Assembly (NCBI GenBank): GCA_004562975.1 | Contig: SFQP01000020.1 | Coordinates: forward strand, 1 to 33,282 | Origin: a bacterium | GTDB taxonomy: Bacteria; Bacteroidota; Bacteroidia; Bacteroidales; Bacteroidaceae | Direction: 5' to 3' | Length of the DNA: 33,282 bases | Shown: positions 22,626 through 31,649 of the stretch, one piece after another | Position numbering within the stretch: position 1 is the stretch's first letter | How the letters are laid out: every line of letters starts with the position of its first letter | Notes under the pieces: model-generated | What the model was told of the DNA's origin: nothing | Databases searched by the model: none | What the model saw: the letters and a program-made list of their open reading frames with translations, nothing else | Made by a program: the position numbers and the translations under genes

Positions 22626-25172
22626 ATGAATAATCCGTTAAAAGGAGGAATCGGATGGGTACTGGCATCCTTCCGATGGATAGGACGAGGTTTTCGCGCC
22701 TGTTGGCGTTGGTATCGCGGACAGTACGCAGGCCGTCCATGGTGGTATAAGATATTCACTTTCTTGTGGTCTTTCTTAGCCTTTATTGCTTTTTATATTT
22801 TTGCCGTTGTTTTCAATCTGTTCTGGCTGTTCGGCAAATCACCTTCCATCAACGACATCATCCATCCCAAGACGGCGGCTGCGTCCGAAATCTACAGTGC
22901 CGACGGGAAAGTGTTGGGCAAGTTCTTCAACGAGAACCGCTCGCCTGTACCTTACGACTCCATCAGTCCCGTCTTCTTTCAGGCTCTCATCTCCACGGAG
23001 GACGAGCGTTTCTACCAGCATCACGGCATTGATTACCAAGGCTTGTTTGCTGCCGCCAAGGATGCCGCGCAGGGTAGGGCGCGCGGTGCTTCCACTATCA
23101 CCCAGCAACTGGTGAAGAATATGTTCCGGGTGCGCACGCATTATTCCACCGGTTTGTTGGGTAAAATCCCTGGAGTGAGCATTCTGGTGATGAAAAGCAA
23201 GGAGATGATTATCGCCACCGAGATTGAACTGCTTTGCTCTAAGCAGGAGATTTTGGAGATGTATGCCAATACGGTGGACTTCGGCTCGAACGCATTCGGT
23301 ATCAAGACAGCCGCCAAGACCTATTTCAATACCACCCCCAAAGAACTTAAAACTGAAGAGGCCGCCGTTTTGGTGGGCCTGCTCAAAGCCACATCGGCCT
23401 ATAATCCGCGCATCAATCCCCAAAACTCCCTGAAGCGCCGCAATGTGGTGCTGAATAATATGTACACGCACCGCAAACAATTGAAGGAGCGTTTCGGACA
23501 AGTGTACATTGCGGACAAACAAACCCTTAACCAACTACAGGAACAGCCCATCCAGCTCAACTTCAACGTGGAAAGTGCTTATGACGGTAAGGCTTTGTAT
23601 TTCCGCGATGCCGTGAAGGACTATATCGACGAGAAGTGTCCGGAGCTGGATGTCTACTCCGACGGCCTGAAGATTTACACCACGCTCGACTCCCGTATGC
23701 AGGAATACGCTGAGAAAGCCGTACACGAACAGATGAAGAAGGTGCAGCAGAACTTCGACCGCCATTGGCGCGGCTTGGGTGACCCTTGGCGCGACGAGAA
23801 GGGACAGCTCATTCCCGGCTTCATCGAAGACAAACTCCGCAAGACGGATGCCTACAAGATGTTACAGGCACGGTTCCCGAACAATCCCGATTCCGTGGAA
23901 TATTATCTCAACAAGCCGCACAAGGTCAAGCTCTTCAGTTATGACGGCGAGAAAGAGGAGTTCATGTCCACTGTCGACTCGTTGCGTTACATGGTCAAAT
24001 TTATGCACACCGGCTTTGTGGCCATGGAACCCGAAACCGGCCACGTCAAGGCATACGTGGGCGACATCGATTTCAAGACCTGGAAATACGACAAGGTGAA
24101 GTCTATGCGCCAGCCCGGCTCTACTTTCAAACTCTTTGTGTATGCCACGGCCATGAAGCAGGGACTCACCCCCTCGGACGCACGTAAGGACGAATACATA
24201 CGTATGGAGGTGTACGACAAGAGGAAGAACGAAACCACCGTTTGGCAACCCCATAATGCCAATGGCCATTTCACCAATGCCAACATCCCCCTGCGTTCCG
24301 CTTTTGCCCAGAGTATCAACACCATTGCCGTCAAATTGGGACAGGAAGTGGGCATTCCCAACGTCATCCAGACCGCTCACGACATGGGCATCAAGTCGCC
24401 GCTTGACGACATACCCTCCCTGCCGCTTGGTGCCAGCGATGTCAACCTCTTCGAACTGGTCAGCGCGTACGGCACGGTGGCCAACGGTGGTGTTCACGTG
24501 GAGCCGGTGTTGGTGACTAAGATAGTCGATTCCGAAGGCAATGTGGTGTTTGAGGCCAAGCACGAAGAAATGCGTGCATTGCCGCAAAAGGCCGCTTTCT
24601 ATATGCAGAAACTGCTCGAAGCCGGCGTGCGCGACGGCGGCGGCACTTCGCAGACGTTGCGGGCCGGAATGTATCTGGGGCCGTTCTTTGCCCATCTGGA
24701 TATGGGTGGCAAGACGGGAACTTCCAACAACCATTCCGATGCCTGGTTCGTAGGTGTCACCCCCAGCTTGGTGGGCGGTGCCTGGGTGGGCGGCGAATAC
24801 CGCAGCATCCATTTCCGCACAGGAGCCTTGGGACAGGGCAGCCGTACGGCACTCCCCATCGTGGCGCAGTTCATGCGCAGCGTGATGGACGACCCGCAGT
24901 TGCGCACCAAATATCTGCACAAGTACGGTTTGCCGCCCGAAGATGTGGATGTCAGCACGTGGCAGGCTACTTATGTGCCGCGTGAGGAGGAGCCCGACTC
25001 GCTGGCCGGCGACTCTCTGGGGCTGGAAGAAGGTGTAGTGGACGATGACCTTATGGGAGGTGAAGGCCATCCCGCAGCCGGAGGCGAGAATGCCGAGGCC
25101 ACGCCAGCCGAACCCGTTGCCGCGCCGCAACACAACAATGAAGCGGGCAAGACGGACAACCTCTTTGAATAG
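22626..25172 (+). CDS. Class A penicillin-binding protein 1A
   Basis: The 848-residue protein is a bifunctional peptidoglycan synthase in the inner membrane. After a short basic cytoplasmic part, one transmembrane segment spans about residues 43-69. The GT51 glycosyltransferase domain follows, with [14 protein letters not shown] (catalytic Glu about 125-127) and [14 protein letters not shown]. The transpeptidase domain has Ser499-Thr-Phe-Lys502 ([10 protein letters not shown]), Ser563-x-Asn565 (AQSIN) and Lys696-Thr-Gly (GGKTGTSNN). A charged Glu/Ala/Pro-rich tail follows from about residue 785. ATG 22626 is the start: an upstream in-frame TTG lies inside the promoter. The PBP1A assignment over other class A PBPs is by overall resemblance. 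Confidence 0.94.
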   Translation: MNNPLKGGIGWVLASFRWIGRGFRACWRWYRGQYAGRPWWYKIFTFLWSFLAFIAFYIFAVVFNLFWLFGKSPSINDIIHPKTAAASEIYSADGKVLGKFFNENRSPVPYDSISPVFFQALISTEDERFYQHHGIDYQGLFAAAKDAAQGRARGASTITQQLVKNMFRVRTHYSTGLLGKIPGVSILVMKSKEMIIATEIELLCSKQEILEMYANTVDFGSNAFGIKTAAKTYFNTTPKELKTEEAAVLVGLLKATSAYNPRINPQNSLKRRNVVLNNMYTHRKQLKERFGQVYIADKQTLNQLQEQPIQLNFNVESAYDGKALYFRDAVKDYIDEKCPELDVYSDGLKIYTTLDSRMQEYAEKAVHEQMKKVQQNFDRHWRGLGDPWRDEKGQLIPGFIEDKLRKTDAYKMLQARFPNNPDSVEYYLNKPHKVKLFSYDGEKEEFMSTVDSLRYMVKFMHTGFVAMEPETGHVKAYVGDIDFKTWKYDKVKSMRQPGSTFKLFVYATAMKQGLTPSDARKDEYIRMEVYDKRKNETTVWQPHNANGHFTNANIPLRSAFAQSINTIAVKLGQEVGIPNVIQTAHDMGIKSPLDDIPSLPLGASDVNLFELVSAYGTVANGGVHVEPVLVTKIVDSEGNVVFEAKHEEMRALPQKAAFYMQKLLEAGVRDGGGTSQTLRAGMYLGPFFAHLDMGGKTGTSNNHSDAWFVGVTPSLVGGAWVGGEYRSIHFRTGALGQGSRTALPIVAQFMRSVMDDPQLRTKYLHKYGLPPEDVDVSTWQATYVPREEEPDSLAGDSLGLEEGVVDDDLMGGEGHPAAGGENAEATPAEPVAAPQHNNEAGKTDNLFE

Positions 25173-25186
25173 TCTGCCACGGCCTG

Positions 25187-25257
25187 ACCGGAAGCGGGGA
25201 TGATTCCGGTACTCCCTGCGGAGTAACGCTTAAAATCCGGTAGTTCAGTGGGCTGGT
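25187..25257 (+). other. Run of three small hairpins in the PBP1A 3' region
   Basis: ACCGGAA...TTCCGGT (about 25189-25212), ACTCC-ctgc-GGAGT directly after it, and CAGTG...CACTG (about 25246-25262) lie between the PBP1A stop and the terminator. They may stabilise the 3' end or mark an eroded repeat. Confidence 0.4.
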
Positions 25258-25294
25258 CACTGGGCGCGTACGGCAGGCTTCGGAGTAAATACAG

Positions 25295-25350
25295 CAAGTC
25301 CCGGACTGTTTTCTACAGCTTGAAGTGTTGGTGAAACAGTCCGGGACTTG
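25295..25350. terminator. Bidirectional terminator, 17-bp stem
   Basis: CAAGTCCCGGACTGTTT (25295-25311) is matched exactly in inverse at 25334-25350. It lies between the converging PBP1A gene and the minus-strand helical-repeat gene. The arm contains CAAGTCC-C-GGAC, close to the core of the 21-bp array at 15327-15431. Confidence 0.75.
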
Positions 25351-25373
25351 TCGTGTCCGGTTCTTCCGTCAGG

Positions 25374-25940
25374 TCAGTTCTGGCCGGGTAAGCCGGTTGG
25401 GGAATTTTTCCTTGGTCTCTTGGGGGTGGGGTTCATCACCTTCCTCTTGGCACATTCGATACTGGGAGGCAAGCCGGGCGGCAGGAGTAGCAGCGTTTCG
25501 TGGAGTTCAGCCAGCAGTTCGGGAAATGGTCTGGCCATCCGTGCCGCCAATTTAATCATGAGGGAGCGGCAGCTGTCGTGCTGGGCACCGTCGGTGATGC
25601 CATGCAGGCAGAAATCAAGGAGGTCAGCCCTTTGCATCGTCGTTTCAGGTGCCAAATCATAGAGCAGCGTGAGCAGCAGGCCGGGGCGGAAGGGTAGCGT
25701 GCCGCTGAGGATTTTGTCGGTAAAGGCATCGCAGAACGGCAACACGAACTCCTGTTTGTCTGCCGGGCTGAGGTGCGTCAGCACCCACGCCGCATACATG
25801 GCTTTGCGCGCTTCGGTGGTTTCATCCAGCACCAGACGGCACAGCATCGTAATGGCTTCCCCGTCGTGCGCTGTGGCTTCCACCACCTTGCGCACCTTGG
25901 CCATCGACATACGGCCTTCAAGCCATTTCATCCATTCCAT
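25374..25940 (-). CDS. Hypothetical alpha-helical (HEAT-like) protein
   Basis: The 188-residue soluble protein is almost wholly helical. Helix pairs such as AITMLCRLVLDETTEARKAMYAAWVLTHL and PGLLLTLLYDLAPETTM recall HEAT or TPR-like repeats, but no family is named with certainty. The C-terminus is basic and Pro-rich (KRKVMNPTPKRPRKNSPTG). ATG 25940 (MEWMKWLEGRMSMAKV) gives an 11-base gap from the upstream DUF5715 gene on the same strand, so the two are probably co-transcribed. A longer in-frame start would overlap that gene. Confidence 0.65.
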   Translation of the reverse strand: MEWMKWLEGRMSMAKVRKVVEATAHDGEAITMLCRLVLDETTEARKAMYAAWVLTHLSPADKQEFVLPFCDAFTDKILSGTLPFRPGLLLTLLYDLAPETTMQRADLLDFCLHGITDGAQHDSCRSLMIKLAARMARPFPELLAELHETLLLLPPGLPPSIECAKRKVMNPTPKRPRKNSPTGLPGQN

Positions 25941-25951
25941 ACAAAAACGAA

Positions 25952-26773
25952 TTACCGTGCCGTGATGTGGAAACATGACTGTTTCACTTCGTACTTCACG
26001 TAGCAGGTGCCCATCAGCCGCTGGTCCTCCAGCACTTCCGCCAGGATGGATTTGAACACCGTCACCCAGCGCACTTCGTCCGTACCGTCATCGTTGATTT
26101 GCAGGAAGCGGTTGTACGAAATGTCAAACGTCGTGCCGTACTGGTGGCAGCTGTTTTCCGATGCGTTGCGGTTCACGTTGCGCAGGCGGCGTACGTCCTC
26201 CTTGGTTCGGAGCACGGAAGTGACAATCAGCTTGTGCGGTTCGTAGCCCTTGGTTACCAACGAGTCGTTAAAGGCCCGTGCAATCTCGCTCAGCAGTGTG
26301 GCGGCTCGGGGCACGAGGTAGGGGATGGATTGGCGCAGCGGTTGGATGGAATAGAAAGGGTTATCGCCCACGAATACCAGTTCCTTCATGCGGTGCTGCG
26401 CCTCGTGGCGGTTTTCGATGTGTGAGATGCCCAGACGTTGCGCCGTGGCTAACTGCACATCGTTCAGGTCGGGAAAAGACTCCTCAAAGCGTCTGACGCT
26501 CGTCACGCGGTTCTTCACCGGTTTGCCGTCCGGCTTCAGCAGCGTCAGTTTGGCTCGCGGTCGCAGCAGCAGGCTGTCCACGTAGCGGGCTTGCAATTCT
26601 ATGCTGTCAGGTTCGTGGGGCGTGGCGGCGGCTTCCGGTTGTACTTTGGTCGTTTCGATGATGCGGTGCAGGGTGAGGTCGGGATTGACGCATTTGGCAA
26701 TGCCAAGCGTAGTGACGATGAGGACAAAAGTCAGAAGAAAATAGCCTCGGTAGGCGGTGGCCTTATGTTTCAT
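25952..26773 (-). CDS. DUF5715 family, M15-peptidase-like exported protein
   Basis: The 273-residue protein has an N-terminal membrane/signal segment (YFLLTFVLIVTTLGIAKC), so it is exported or anchored. The C-terminal half contains LIVTSVLRTKEDVRRLRN, NSCHQYGTTFDISYNRF and CFHITAR. These match the DUF5715 family and resemble the metal-binding His-x-x-Gly...Asp and His motifs of M15 D-Ala-D-Ala peptidases. A role in cutting peptidoglycan peptides in the periplasm is therefore likely but not shown. It is divergent from phoH and shares a symmetric promoter region with it. Confidence 0.82.
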   Translation of the reverse strand: MKHKATAYRGYFLLTFVLIVTTLGIAKCVNPDLTLHRIIETTKVQPEAAATPHEPDSIELQARYVDSLLLRPRAKLTLLKPDGKPVKNRVTSVRRFEESFPDLNDVQLATAQRLGISHIENRHEAQHRMKELVFVGDNPFYSIQPLRQSIPYLVPRAATLLSEIARAFNDSLVTKGYEPHKLIVTSVLRTKEDVRRLRNVNRNASENSCHQYGTTFDISYNRFLQINDDGTDEVRWVTVFKSILAEVLEDQRLMGTCYVKYEVKQSCFHITAR

Positions 26774-26811
26774 GAGTGGTTGCAGGGAGATTGTTGGGGA
26801 TTAAAAGCGCA

Positions 26812-26841
26812 CAAAAGTAAGGATTTTTCATATTCTTTCAA
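26812..26841 (-). promoter_or_regulatory. DUF5715 gene promoter
   Basis: On the minus strand, TTG (complement of 26839-26841) and TACTTTTG (complement of 26812-26819) are 19 bases apart, a full consensus match. The leader is about 35 bases. Confidence 0.65.
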
Positions 26842-26859
26842 GGGGATTGCTTACTTTTG
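26830..26859 (+). promoter_or_regulatory. phoH-like gene promoter
   Basis: TACTTTTG at 26852-26859 is a good -7 element. The -33 element is poor (a T-rich stretch around 26824-26832). The -7 element lies in a 10-bp perfect inverted repeat with the -7 element of the divergent promoter (26812-26821 against 26850-26859). Confidence 0.5.
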
Positions 26860-26914
26860 CGAGGCAAAACAACTGATAGCCTCCATCGTTTTTTTAATAC
26901 CTTCAGCATTTTCA

Positions 26915-27886
26915 ATGATTGAAAAGCATTTTATTCTCGAAGAAGCCGATCCCGTACTTTTTTATGGCGCGAACAATTGCAATATCAAGATGTTGCGTGC
27001 CCTTTGTCCCAAGTTGCGCATCATGGCGCGCGACAATGTGGTTCGCGTGGTGGGTGGCGAGGAAGAGATGGCCGAGTTTGAGGAAGTCATGCAGCAGCTT
27101 GAAAAGCATTGTGCCAAGTACAACCGCCTAAGCGAGGAAGATTTGCTCAACATCGTCAAGAAGCGGACCATGTCCGGCGATTCGGGCGAGGGAGTCATCG
27201 TTTACAGCACAGGGGGCAAGCCCATCACGCCGCGCAGTGAGAACCAGTTCCGCTTGGTCGAAGCTTATTCCTCCTGCGACATGATTTTCGCCGTCGGCCC
27301 CGCCGGTTCCGGCAAGACGTACACCGCCATCGCGCTGGCGGTCAGGGCTTTGAAGAACAAGGAGGTGAAGAAAATCATCCTCAGCCGTCCTGCCGTGGAA
27401 GCCGGCGAGAAACTCGGTTTTCTGCCTGGCGACATGAAGGACAAAATCGACCCCTATCTCCAGCCTCTCTACGATGCCTTGCAGGACATGATACCGGCAG
27501 CCAAGTTGCAGGAGTACATGTCTACCAACGTCATACAGATTGCGCCGCTGGCTTTCATGCGAGGACGTACGCTCAACGATGCCGTGGTCATTCTCGACGA
27601 GGCGCAGAACACCACTACGGCGCAAATCAAGATGTTCCTCACGCGTATGGGGTGGAACACGAAGATGATCATCACTGGCGACCGCACGCAGGTGGACCTT
27701 CCGGCTTCGCAGCGCAGCGGCCTGACGGAGGCGCAGCGCATCCTGCGGGGCATTCCCGGCATTGCCTTTATCGAAATGAACGAGCACGACATCATCCGCC
27801 ACAAGCTCGTGACCCGCATCGTCGAAGCCTATGCCCGTGAAGAAGAACAGAAGAGGCAACGTCACGGTGAGCCGGCGGATGCTTGA
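26915..27886 (+). CDS. PhoH family ATPase
   Basis: The 323-residue cytosolic P-loop protein has Walker A GPAGSGKT at residues 128-135 and Walker B VVILDEAQN with Asp228-Glu229. The core also shows LSRPAVEAGEKLGFLPGDMKDKIDPYLQPLYDAL and ITGDRTQVDLP, all typical of PhoH (YbeZ type). PhoH proteins are ATPases or RNA helicases linked to RNA processing and to the endonuclease YbeY. ybeY is not seen next to it here. ATG 26915 is used because MIEKHFILEEADP aligns with family starts and the upstream frame passes through the promoter. purC follows after 111 bases. Confidence 0.93.
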   Translation: MIEKHFILEEADPVLFYGANNCNIKMLRALCPKLRIMARDNVVRVVGGEEEMAEFEEVMQQLEKHCAKYNRLSEEDLLNIVKKRTMSGDSGEGVIVYSTGGKPITPRSENQFRLVEAYSSCDMIFAVGPAGSGKTYTAIALAVRALKNKEVKKIILSRPAVEAGEKLGFLPGDMKDKIDPYLQPLYDALQDMIPAAKLQEYMSTNVIQIAPLAFMRGRTLNDAVVILDEAQNTTTAQIKMFLTRMGWNTKMIITGDRTQVDLPASQRSGLTEAQRILRGIPGIAFIEMNEHDIIRHKLVTRIVEAYAREEEQKRQRHGEPADA

Positions 27887-27997
27887 AAGGGGTGAAACGA
27901 CGTAGATATCAATGTGTCGTCATTTCTATCGCGGCCATCCCGTAGCAGGTTTTATCCTTCTTATTATCCCCAAAAAACTCAACTAATATATAATCTC

Positions 27998-28828
27998 ATG
28001 TCTGCATTAACACAAACAGCGTTCAACTTTCCCGGACAGCAGGGAGTGTATCACGGCAAAGTACGTGATGTCTATCATCTTGGCGACCGCTTGGTCATGG
28101 TGGCCACCGACTTGGCCACTCCCGACCCCATGGTCACTGTCGGTTTGCTTTGCGAGGGTTTTCCCGTCGAGATGATTGTGCGCGGTTACCTTTGCGGCAG
28201 TGCCTGGCGTGCCTACAAGAGCGGTGTGCGCGAAATTTGCGGTGTCAAGCTCCCCGAGGGCATGAAGGAGAACGAAAAGTTCCCCACGCCCATCATCACG
28301 CCTACCACCAAGGCCGAGATTGGCGAGCACGACGAGGACATTTCCAAGGAAGAAATTCTGGCACGTGGGTTGGCTACGCCCGAGGAGTATGCCCTGTTGG
28401 AAAAGTACACCCTGGCTCTCTTTGCCCGGGGCACTGAATTTGCCGCCAAGCGCGGTCTGATCTTGGTGGACACCAAGTACGAGTTCGGCAAGCACAACGG
28501 GGAAATTTACCTCATGGACGAAATCCACACCCCCGACTCTTCGCGCTATTTCTATGCCGAGGGCTACGAGGAACGACTGGCCAAGGGCGAACCGCAGAAG
28601 CAGTTGTCGAAGGAGTTCGTGCGCGAGTGGCTGCTCAACAACGGTTTTCAGGTGCATGGTGCCGCCGACCAGCCCATTCCCGAAATGACACCCGAGGTGG
28701 TGAAGAGCATTTCCGACCGCTACATCGAGTTGTACGAACACATCACCGGCACGCCTTTCGTTCCGGCTCCCGCCGACAACGTGTTGGCTCGCATCGAGCA
28801 GAACGTGACGGCCTATCTGGCACAGTAA
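27998..28828 (+). CDS. purC: SAICAR synthase PurC with apparent N-terminal in-frame deletion
   Basis: PurC condenses CAIR with aspartate using ATP in purine synthesis. The 276 residues begin [21 protein letters not shown] and later show [44 protein letters not shown] and [13 protein letters not shown]. These include both usual family signatures. After VMVATD (residue 38) the sequence jumps straight to [11 protein letters not shown]. In the Ade1/Bacteroidetes PurC type this point is followed by RISA[FY]DV and about 40 residues of the ATP-binding N-lobe, so that block is missing in frame. The enzyme may be inactive or altered unless this is an assembly fault. ATG 27998 is the standard start. 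Confidence 0.9.
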   Translation: MSALTQTAFNFPGQQGVYHGKVRDVYHLGDRLVMVATDLATPDPMVTVGLLCEGFPVEMIVRGYLCGSAWRAYKSGVREICGVKLPEGMKENEKFPTPIITPTTKAEIGEHDEDISKEEILARGLATPEEYALLEKYTLALFARGTEFAAKRGLILVDTKYEFGKHNGEIYLMDEIHTPDSSRYFYAEGYEERLAKGEPQKQLSKEFVREWLLNNGFQVHGAADQPIPEMTPEVVKSISDRYIELYEHITGTPFVPAPADNVLARIEQNVTAYLAQ

Positions 28829-28870
28829 ACCCTGCCGACCGCCCCGCAGGCGGATGACAAGTTCCCATAA

Positions 28871-28917
28871 GTTTCCCCGCAGCAAGCCATTCCGGCCTCC
28901 TGCGGGGAAACTCGTTT
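28871..28917. terminator. Terminator between purC and the Dabb gene
   Basis: GTTTCCCCGCAG (28871-28882) pairs with CTGCGGGGAAAC (28900-28911), then TCGTTTTG. It lies between converging genes and can serve purC and the minus-strand operon. Confidence 0.75.
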
Positions 28918-28971
28918 TGCGCCCTGTTGAAAGGGAGTGCTGAAAATCAGGCCGTGCCGGATTTTCCTGCC

Positions 28972-29274
28972 TCAGAAGTCCACACAAGCGCGCTCGGCGA
29001 TGTGCTGCATCAATGCCGAGGCCACGGCTTTATGGGCAGGGTGTACGCTGTACGCCTTCACGTCATCCAGCGTGTCAAAGCGCGAGGTGAGACAGATGTC
29101 CCACTGTTCCGCCGGATTGAGGTTGAGACCCACCTTCACCTCGCGGATGAAAGGGATGACGGCAGGCAGTGCTTCGATGCCCGCCTTGAACTGCGCCGCC
29201 GCTTCGGTTCGCAGCGCATCGGGCACGTCGGCCCGGAATTTGAACATGACGATGTGTTGTACCATCACACACAT
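28972..29274 (-). CDS. Dabb (stress-responsive A/B barrel) domain protein
   Basis: The 100-residue protein is a single Dabb domain: MVQHIVMFKFRADVP, then EALPAVIPFIREVKVGLNLN, SRFDTLDDVKAYSVHPAHKAV and a closing AERACVDF. These dimeric ferredoxin-like barrels are small soluble proteins of mostly unknown function, some linked to stress or polyketide cyclisation. Two starts are possible, ATG 29274 and ATG 29265; the second gives the usual MVQHIV beginning. It is the last gene of a minus-strand operon, two bases after the hydrolase stop if the first ATG is used. Confidence 0.88.
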   Translation of the reverse strand: MCVMVQHIVMFKFRADVPDALRTEAAAQFKAGIEALPAVIPFIREVKVGLNLNPAEQWDICLTSRFDTLDDVKAYSVHPAHKAVASALMQHIAERACVDF

Positions 29275-29276
29275 TA

Positions 29277-30575
29277 TTAAGGGTTTGACAAAGAGTTATG
29301 CAGTATAAAGTCCGTGATTTGCCGCAGGGCCTCCGCGTCCATCTTCCCCTCCTTCAGGTAGTCTGCGGGGGTGGCCATTTCCGGCAATTCACGCAGCAGG
29401 TGGTCCAGTTTCGGCAGGAACACACAGTGTACCTGGGTTCGGCCAGCCAGTGCCTTCTCCCACAGTTTCAGGTCAGCTTCCGTCACTTGGTAATCGTGGC
29501 TGCCTTGCAGAAACAGCATGGGCAGGTTCTTGAGCCGTTGTGCCGTGGCCGTTGGGTTGTAAGTCTGCTGGAAATCCACATACTCTTTGGGCAGTGCAGC
29601 CATCATCTGCCGGGCCGTGGCTTCCGCCTGCGTCTGTGCCGTGGCCTCGTCCGCCCCCTGTTTCCGGGCTATGTAGACGAGCTGTTCCATCAGTGCGTCG
29701 CGGAACGGACGCGCCAGTGCCGCCCAGCCGATGATGCCCGCCAGGGGCGTGTCCGCCTTTTCCGCAATGCGCGGTACCAACGTGCCGCCCAGGCTGTGGC
29801 CTATCACAAACAGCCGCTGCTTGTCCACCTGCGGCAGCAGGGCTGTCTGGCGCAGTGCTTGCACTGCATCGTCCACCACCTCCGTGTCGTACGTCAACTG
29901 CCCATCCGACACTTCCGCCGTCCGCGCCCCGTACACCTTGGTGCGCTTGTCGTAACGTACCACGGCGATGCCATGAGCCGCCAGCGCGTGTGCCAGTTCG
30001 CGAAACGGCTTGTTCGGTCCCAGCGTCTCGTCGCGGTCCTGCGGTCCGCTGCCTTGCACCAGCACTACCGCCGGCACTGGTGTCGTGAGGTCTTTGGGCA
30101 AGGTCAGCGTGCCCGGCAGTTCAATCCCGCCGTGCTTCACCGTGAAATCCTCCTCCGTGAAATTCTCCTCCGCGCCCGCCCGGGCAGACGTGGCGGGCTG
30201 TGTGGCTGTGGCCGGTGCCGGTGTGAAGGTCAGTCCCGCCAGCAGTAGTTCGTCGTCCAGCACCACGTTCATCTGCAGCGGCAGCCGTTCGAAGCGCAGC
30301 ACGCTTTGGCACACGTGCAGCCCCTGCCGTTCCGTCAGCGACCAGGCTTCCTGCTTTTCCAGTTGTCCTGCCTGCGTCAGCAGTTGTTTCCAAATCGCCT
30401 GCACCATAGCAGCCGGAAGTTGGGCTTTCACTTGTGGCGTGGCGTGCGCCAATACGCTGTCAGCCTGTCCGGTCTTTATCCATTCCAAGTGGCGTCCGGC
30501 CATTTCGGTAAAGCGGTCTGCGTTTGCTGCCATACTTCCGCACCACAGCAAGAGTATGCAAAGAATCTGTTTCAT
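29277..30575 (-). CDS. Exported alpha/beta hydrolase with DUF3887-like N-terminal domain
   Basis: The 432-residue protein has a signal peptide (CILLLWCGSMAANA, cleavage near residue 19). The N-terminal domain of about 110 residues resembles DUF3887 (FTEMAGRHLEWIKTGQADSVLAHATPQVKAQL). An Ala/Thr-rich linker leads to an alpha/beta hydrolase domain. VVLVQGSGPQDRDET supplies the oxyanion region, VIGHSLGG the nucleophile Ser, LFLQGSHDYQV the Asp and LPKLDHLLREL the His. This pairing is common in Bacteroidetes and Firmicutes; an esterase or peptidase activity is likely, with unknown substrate. It lies 23 bases after the zinc-ribbon lipoprotein gene. Confidence 0.88.
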   Translation of the reverse strand: MKQILCILLLWCGSMAANADRFTEMAGRHLEWIKTGQADSVLAHATPQVKAQLPAAMVQAIWKQLLTQAGQLEKQEAWSLTERQGLHVCQSVLRFERLPLQMNVVLDDELLLAGLTFTPAPATATQPATSARAGAEENFTEEDFTVKHGGIELPGTLTLPKDLTTPVPAVVLVQGSGPQDRDETLGPNKPFRELAHALAAHGIAVVRYDKRTKVYGARTAEVSDGQLTYDTEVVDDAVQALRQTALLPQVDKQRLFVIGHSLGGTLVPRIAEKADTPLAGIIGWAALARPFRDALMEQLVYIARKQGADEATAQTQAEATARQMMAALPKEYVDFQQTYNPTATAQRLKNLPMLFLQGSHDYQVTEADLKLWEKALAGRTQVHCVFLPKLDHLLRELPEMATPADYLKEGKMDAEALRQITDFILHNSLSNP

Positions 30576-30598
30576 AAGTCGTATGGTTTTCTCTCAGG

Positions 30599-31612
30599 TT
30601 ATTCATTCCATGCTCCGCAATGCGGACACCGTCCCTTTTGGGGAATCGACCGCCGGCACATTCCGCAGAGCAGGTGCGAGGGCTTGTGGCGGTAGTATCG
30701 GCGGATGGCCCATACCCAATAAGCCACCAGCAGCGCGTAGCCTATATAATAAGGTGTGGTCAGGGTAAACACCAAATAGAGCACCACGCACACCGCGCCC
30801 AGCGAGCTGAGAAATGCCAGCCGGTCGCCCAAGTCCGGTTGTCGGCGCAGCTCGTCGACCACCGCTACTGCCACGATCAGGATGGTCCACACCGATGCGA
30901 TGAACAGTGCCAGGATGAGTGGCAATTGTGGCTCGAAGGGGTTGAGCGTCGGGTGGTAGTAAAATTCCACCCATGTATCCGGCACGAACCGTTGCATACT
31001 TCCGTACAACGCCGCCGAGCCGCTGACGCACAGGCAGAGCAGGGTGGGGTAGAAGCTGGGGATGTCGTGGAAGTGAACCAGACGGTAGTGCTTGTGGCGG
31101 AAGTATTGGATGAGGCCGAACAGGGATGCCAGTGCCAATACGCAGATGACCATCACCGAGCGCGTACCCGAGAAGTAGTAGATGAACTTCGAGATGGGGT
31201 CATCGGGCACCACGCGGGCGAGCAGTTCCGACTCGTGTATCCAGCCCTGCGTCAGTTGGTCGCGCGCCACCTTCACCCATACAGAGTCGGTGGAATCGCT
31301 CGGCACATAGATCACCTGTGCCACCACCAGCTTGTCGCTCTTTTTCAGCTGTACCGTGTCGAAAAGCTGGTGGTCGTATTCGGCCATGTCGTTCTGGCTT
31401 GGCGGAGCCACGAGTGCCAGCGAGTCAGTGGCCTGGAAGTTGTAGCCTGTCCAGTAGTGGTGGGCGATGTAGAAGTTCACCGAATCAACGGCTCCTTCGC
31501 CCGTTACCGTCCAATGGTCCTGCTTGTTCGGGTGCGAATAGTAGCAGGCGGTTAGTAAGAAGGTGGCCAGCAGCAGTAGGAGCAAGGAATGAAGATGGCG
31601 CATGGTGTACAT
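30599..31612 (-). CDS. Membrane lipoprotein with C-terminal zinc ribbon
   Basis: The product has 337 residues from ATG 31612, or 334 from ATG 31603. The signal ends with the lipobox LLTAC (Cys23 or Cys20). A soluble domain of about 130 residues follows. Four or five hydrophobic helices come next (for example VMVICVLALASLFGLI, LPLILALFIASVWTILIVAVAVV and YYIGYALLVAYWVW). The tail has LCGMCRRSIPQKGRCPHCG, a CxxC-CxxC zinc ribbon. I do not recognise a family. A lipobox on a multi-helix protein with a cytosolic-type zinc ribbon is odd. It lies in the middle of the minus-strand operon. Confidence 0.75.
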   Translation of the reverse strand: MYTMRHLHSLLLLLLATFLLTACYYSHPNKQDHWTVTGEGAVDSVNFYIAHHYWTGYNFQATDSLALVAPPSQNDMAEYDHQLFDTVQLKKSDKLVVAQVIYVPSDSTDSVWVKVARDQLTQGWIHESELLARVVPDDPISKFIYYFSGTRSVMVICVLALASLFGLIQYFRHKHYRLVHFHDIPSFYPTLLCLCVSGSAALYGSMQRFVPDTWVEFYYHPTLNPFEPQLPLILALFIASVWTILIVAVAVVDELRRQPDLGDRLAFLSSLGAVCVVLYLVFTLTTPYYIGYALLVAYWVWAIRRYYRHKPSHLLCGMCRRSIPQKGRCPHCGAWNE

Positions 31613-31649
31613 TGTTGAGTGAGCGTGGGGAATGTGATACGTCTTTTAC

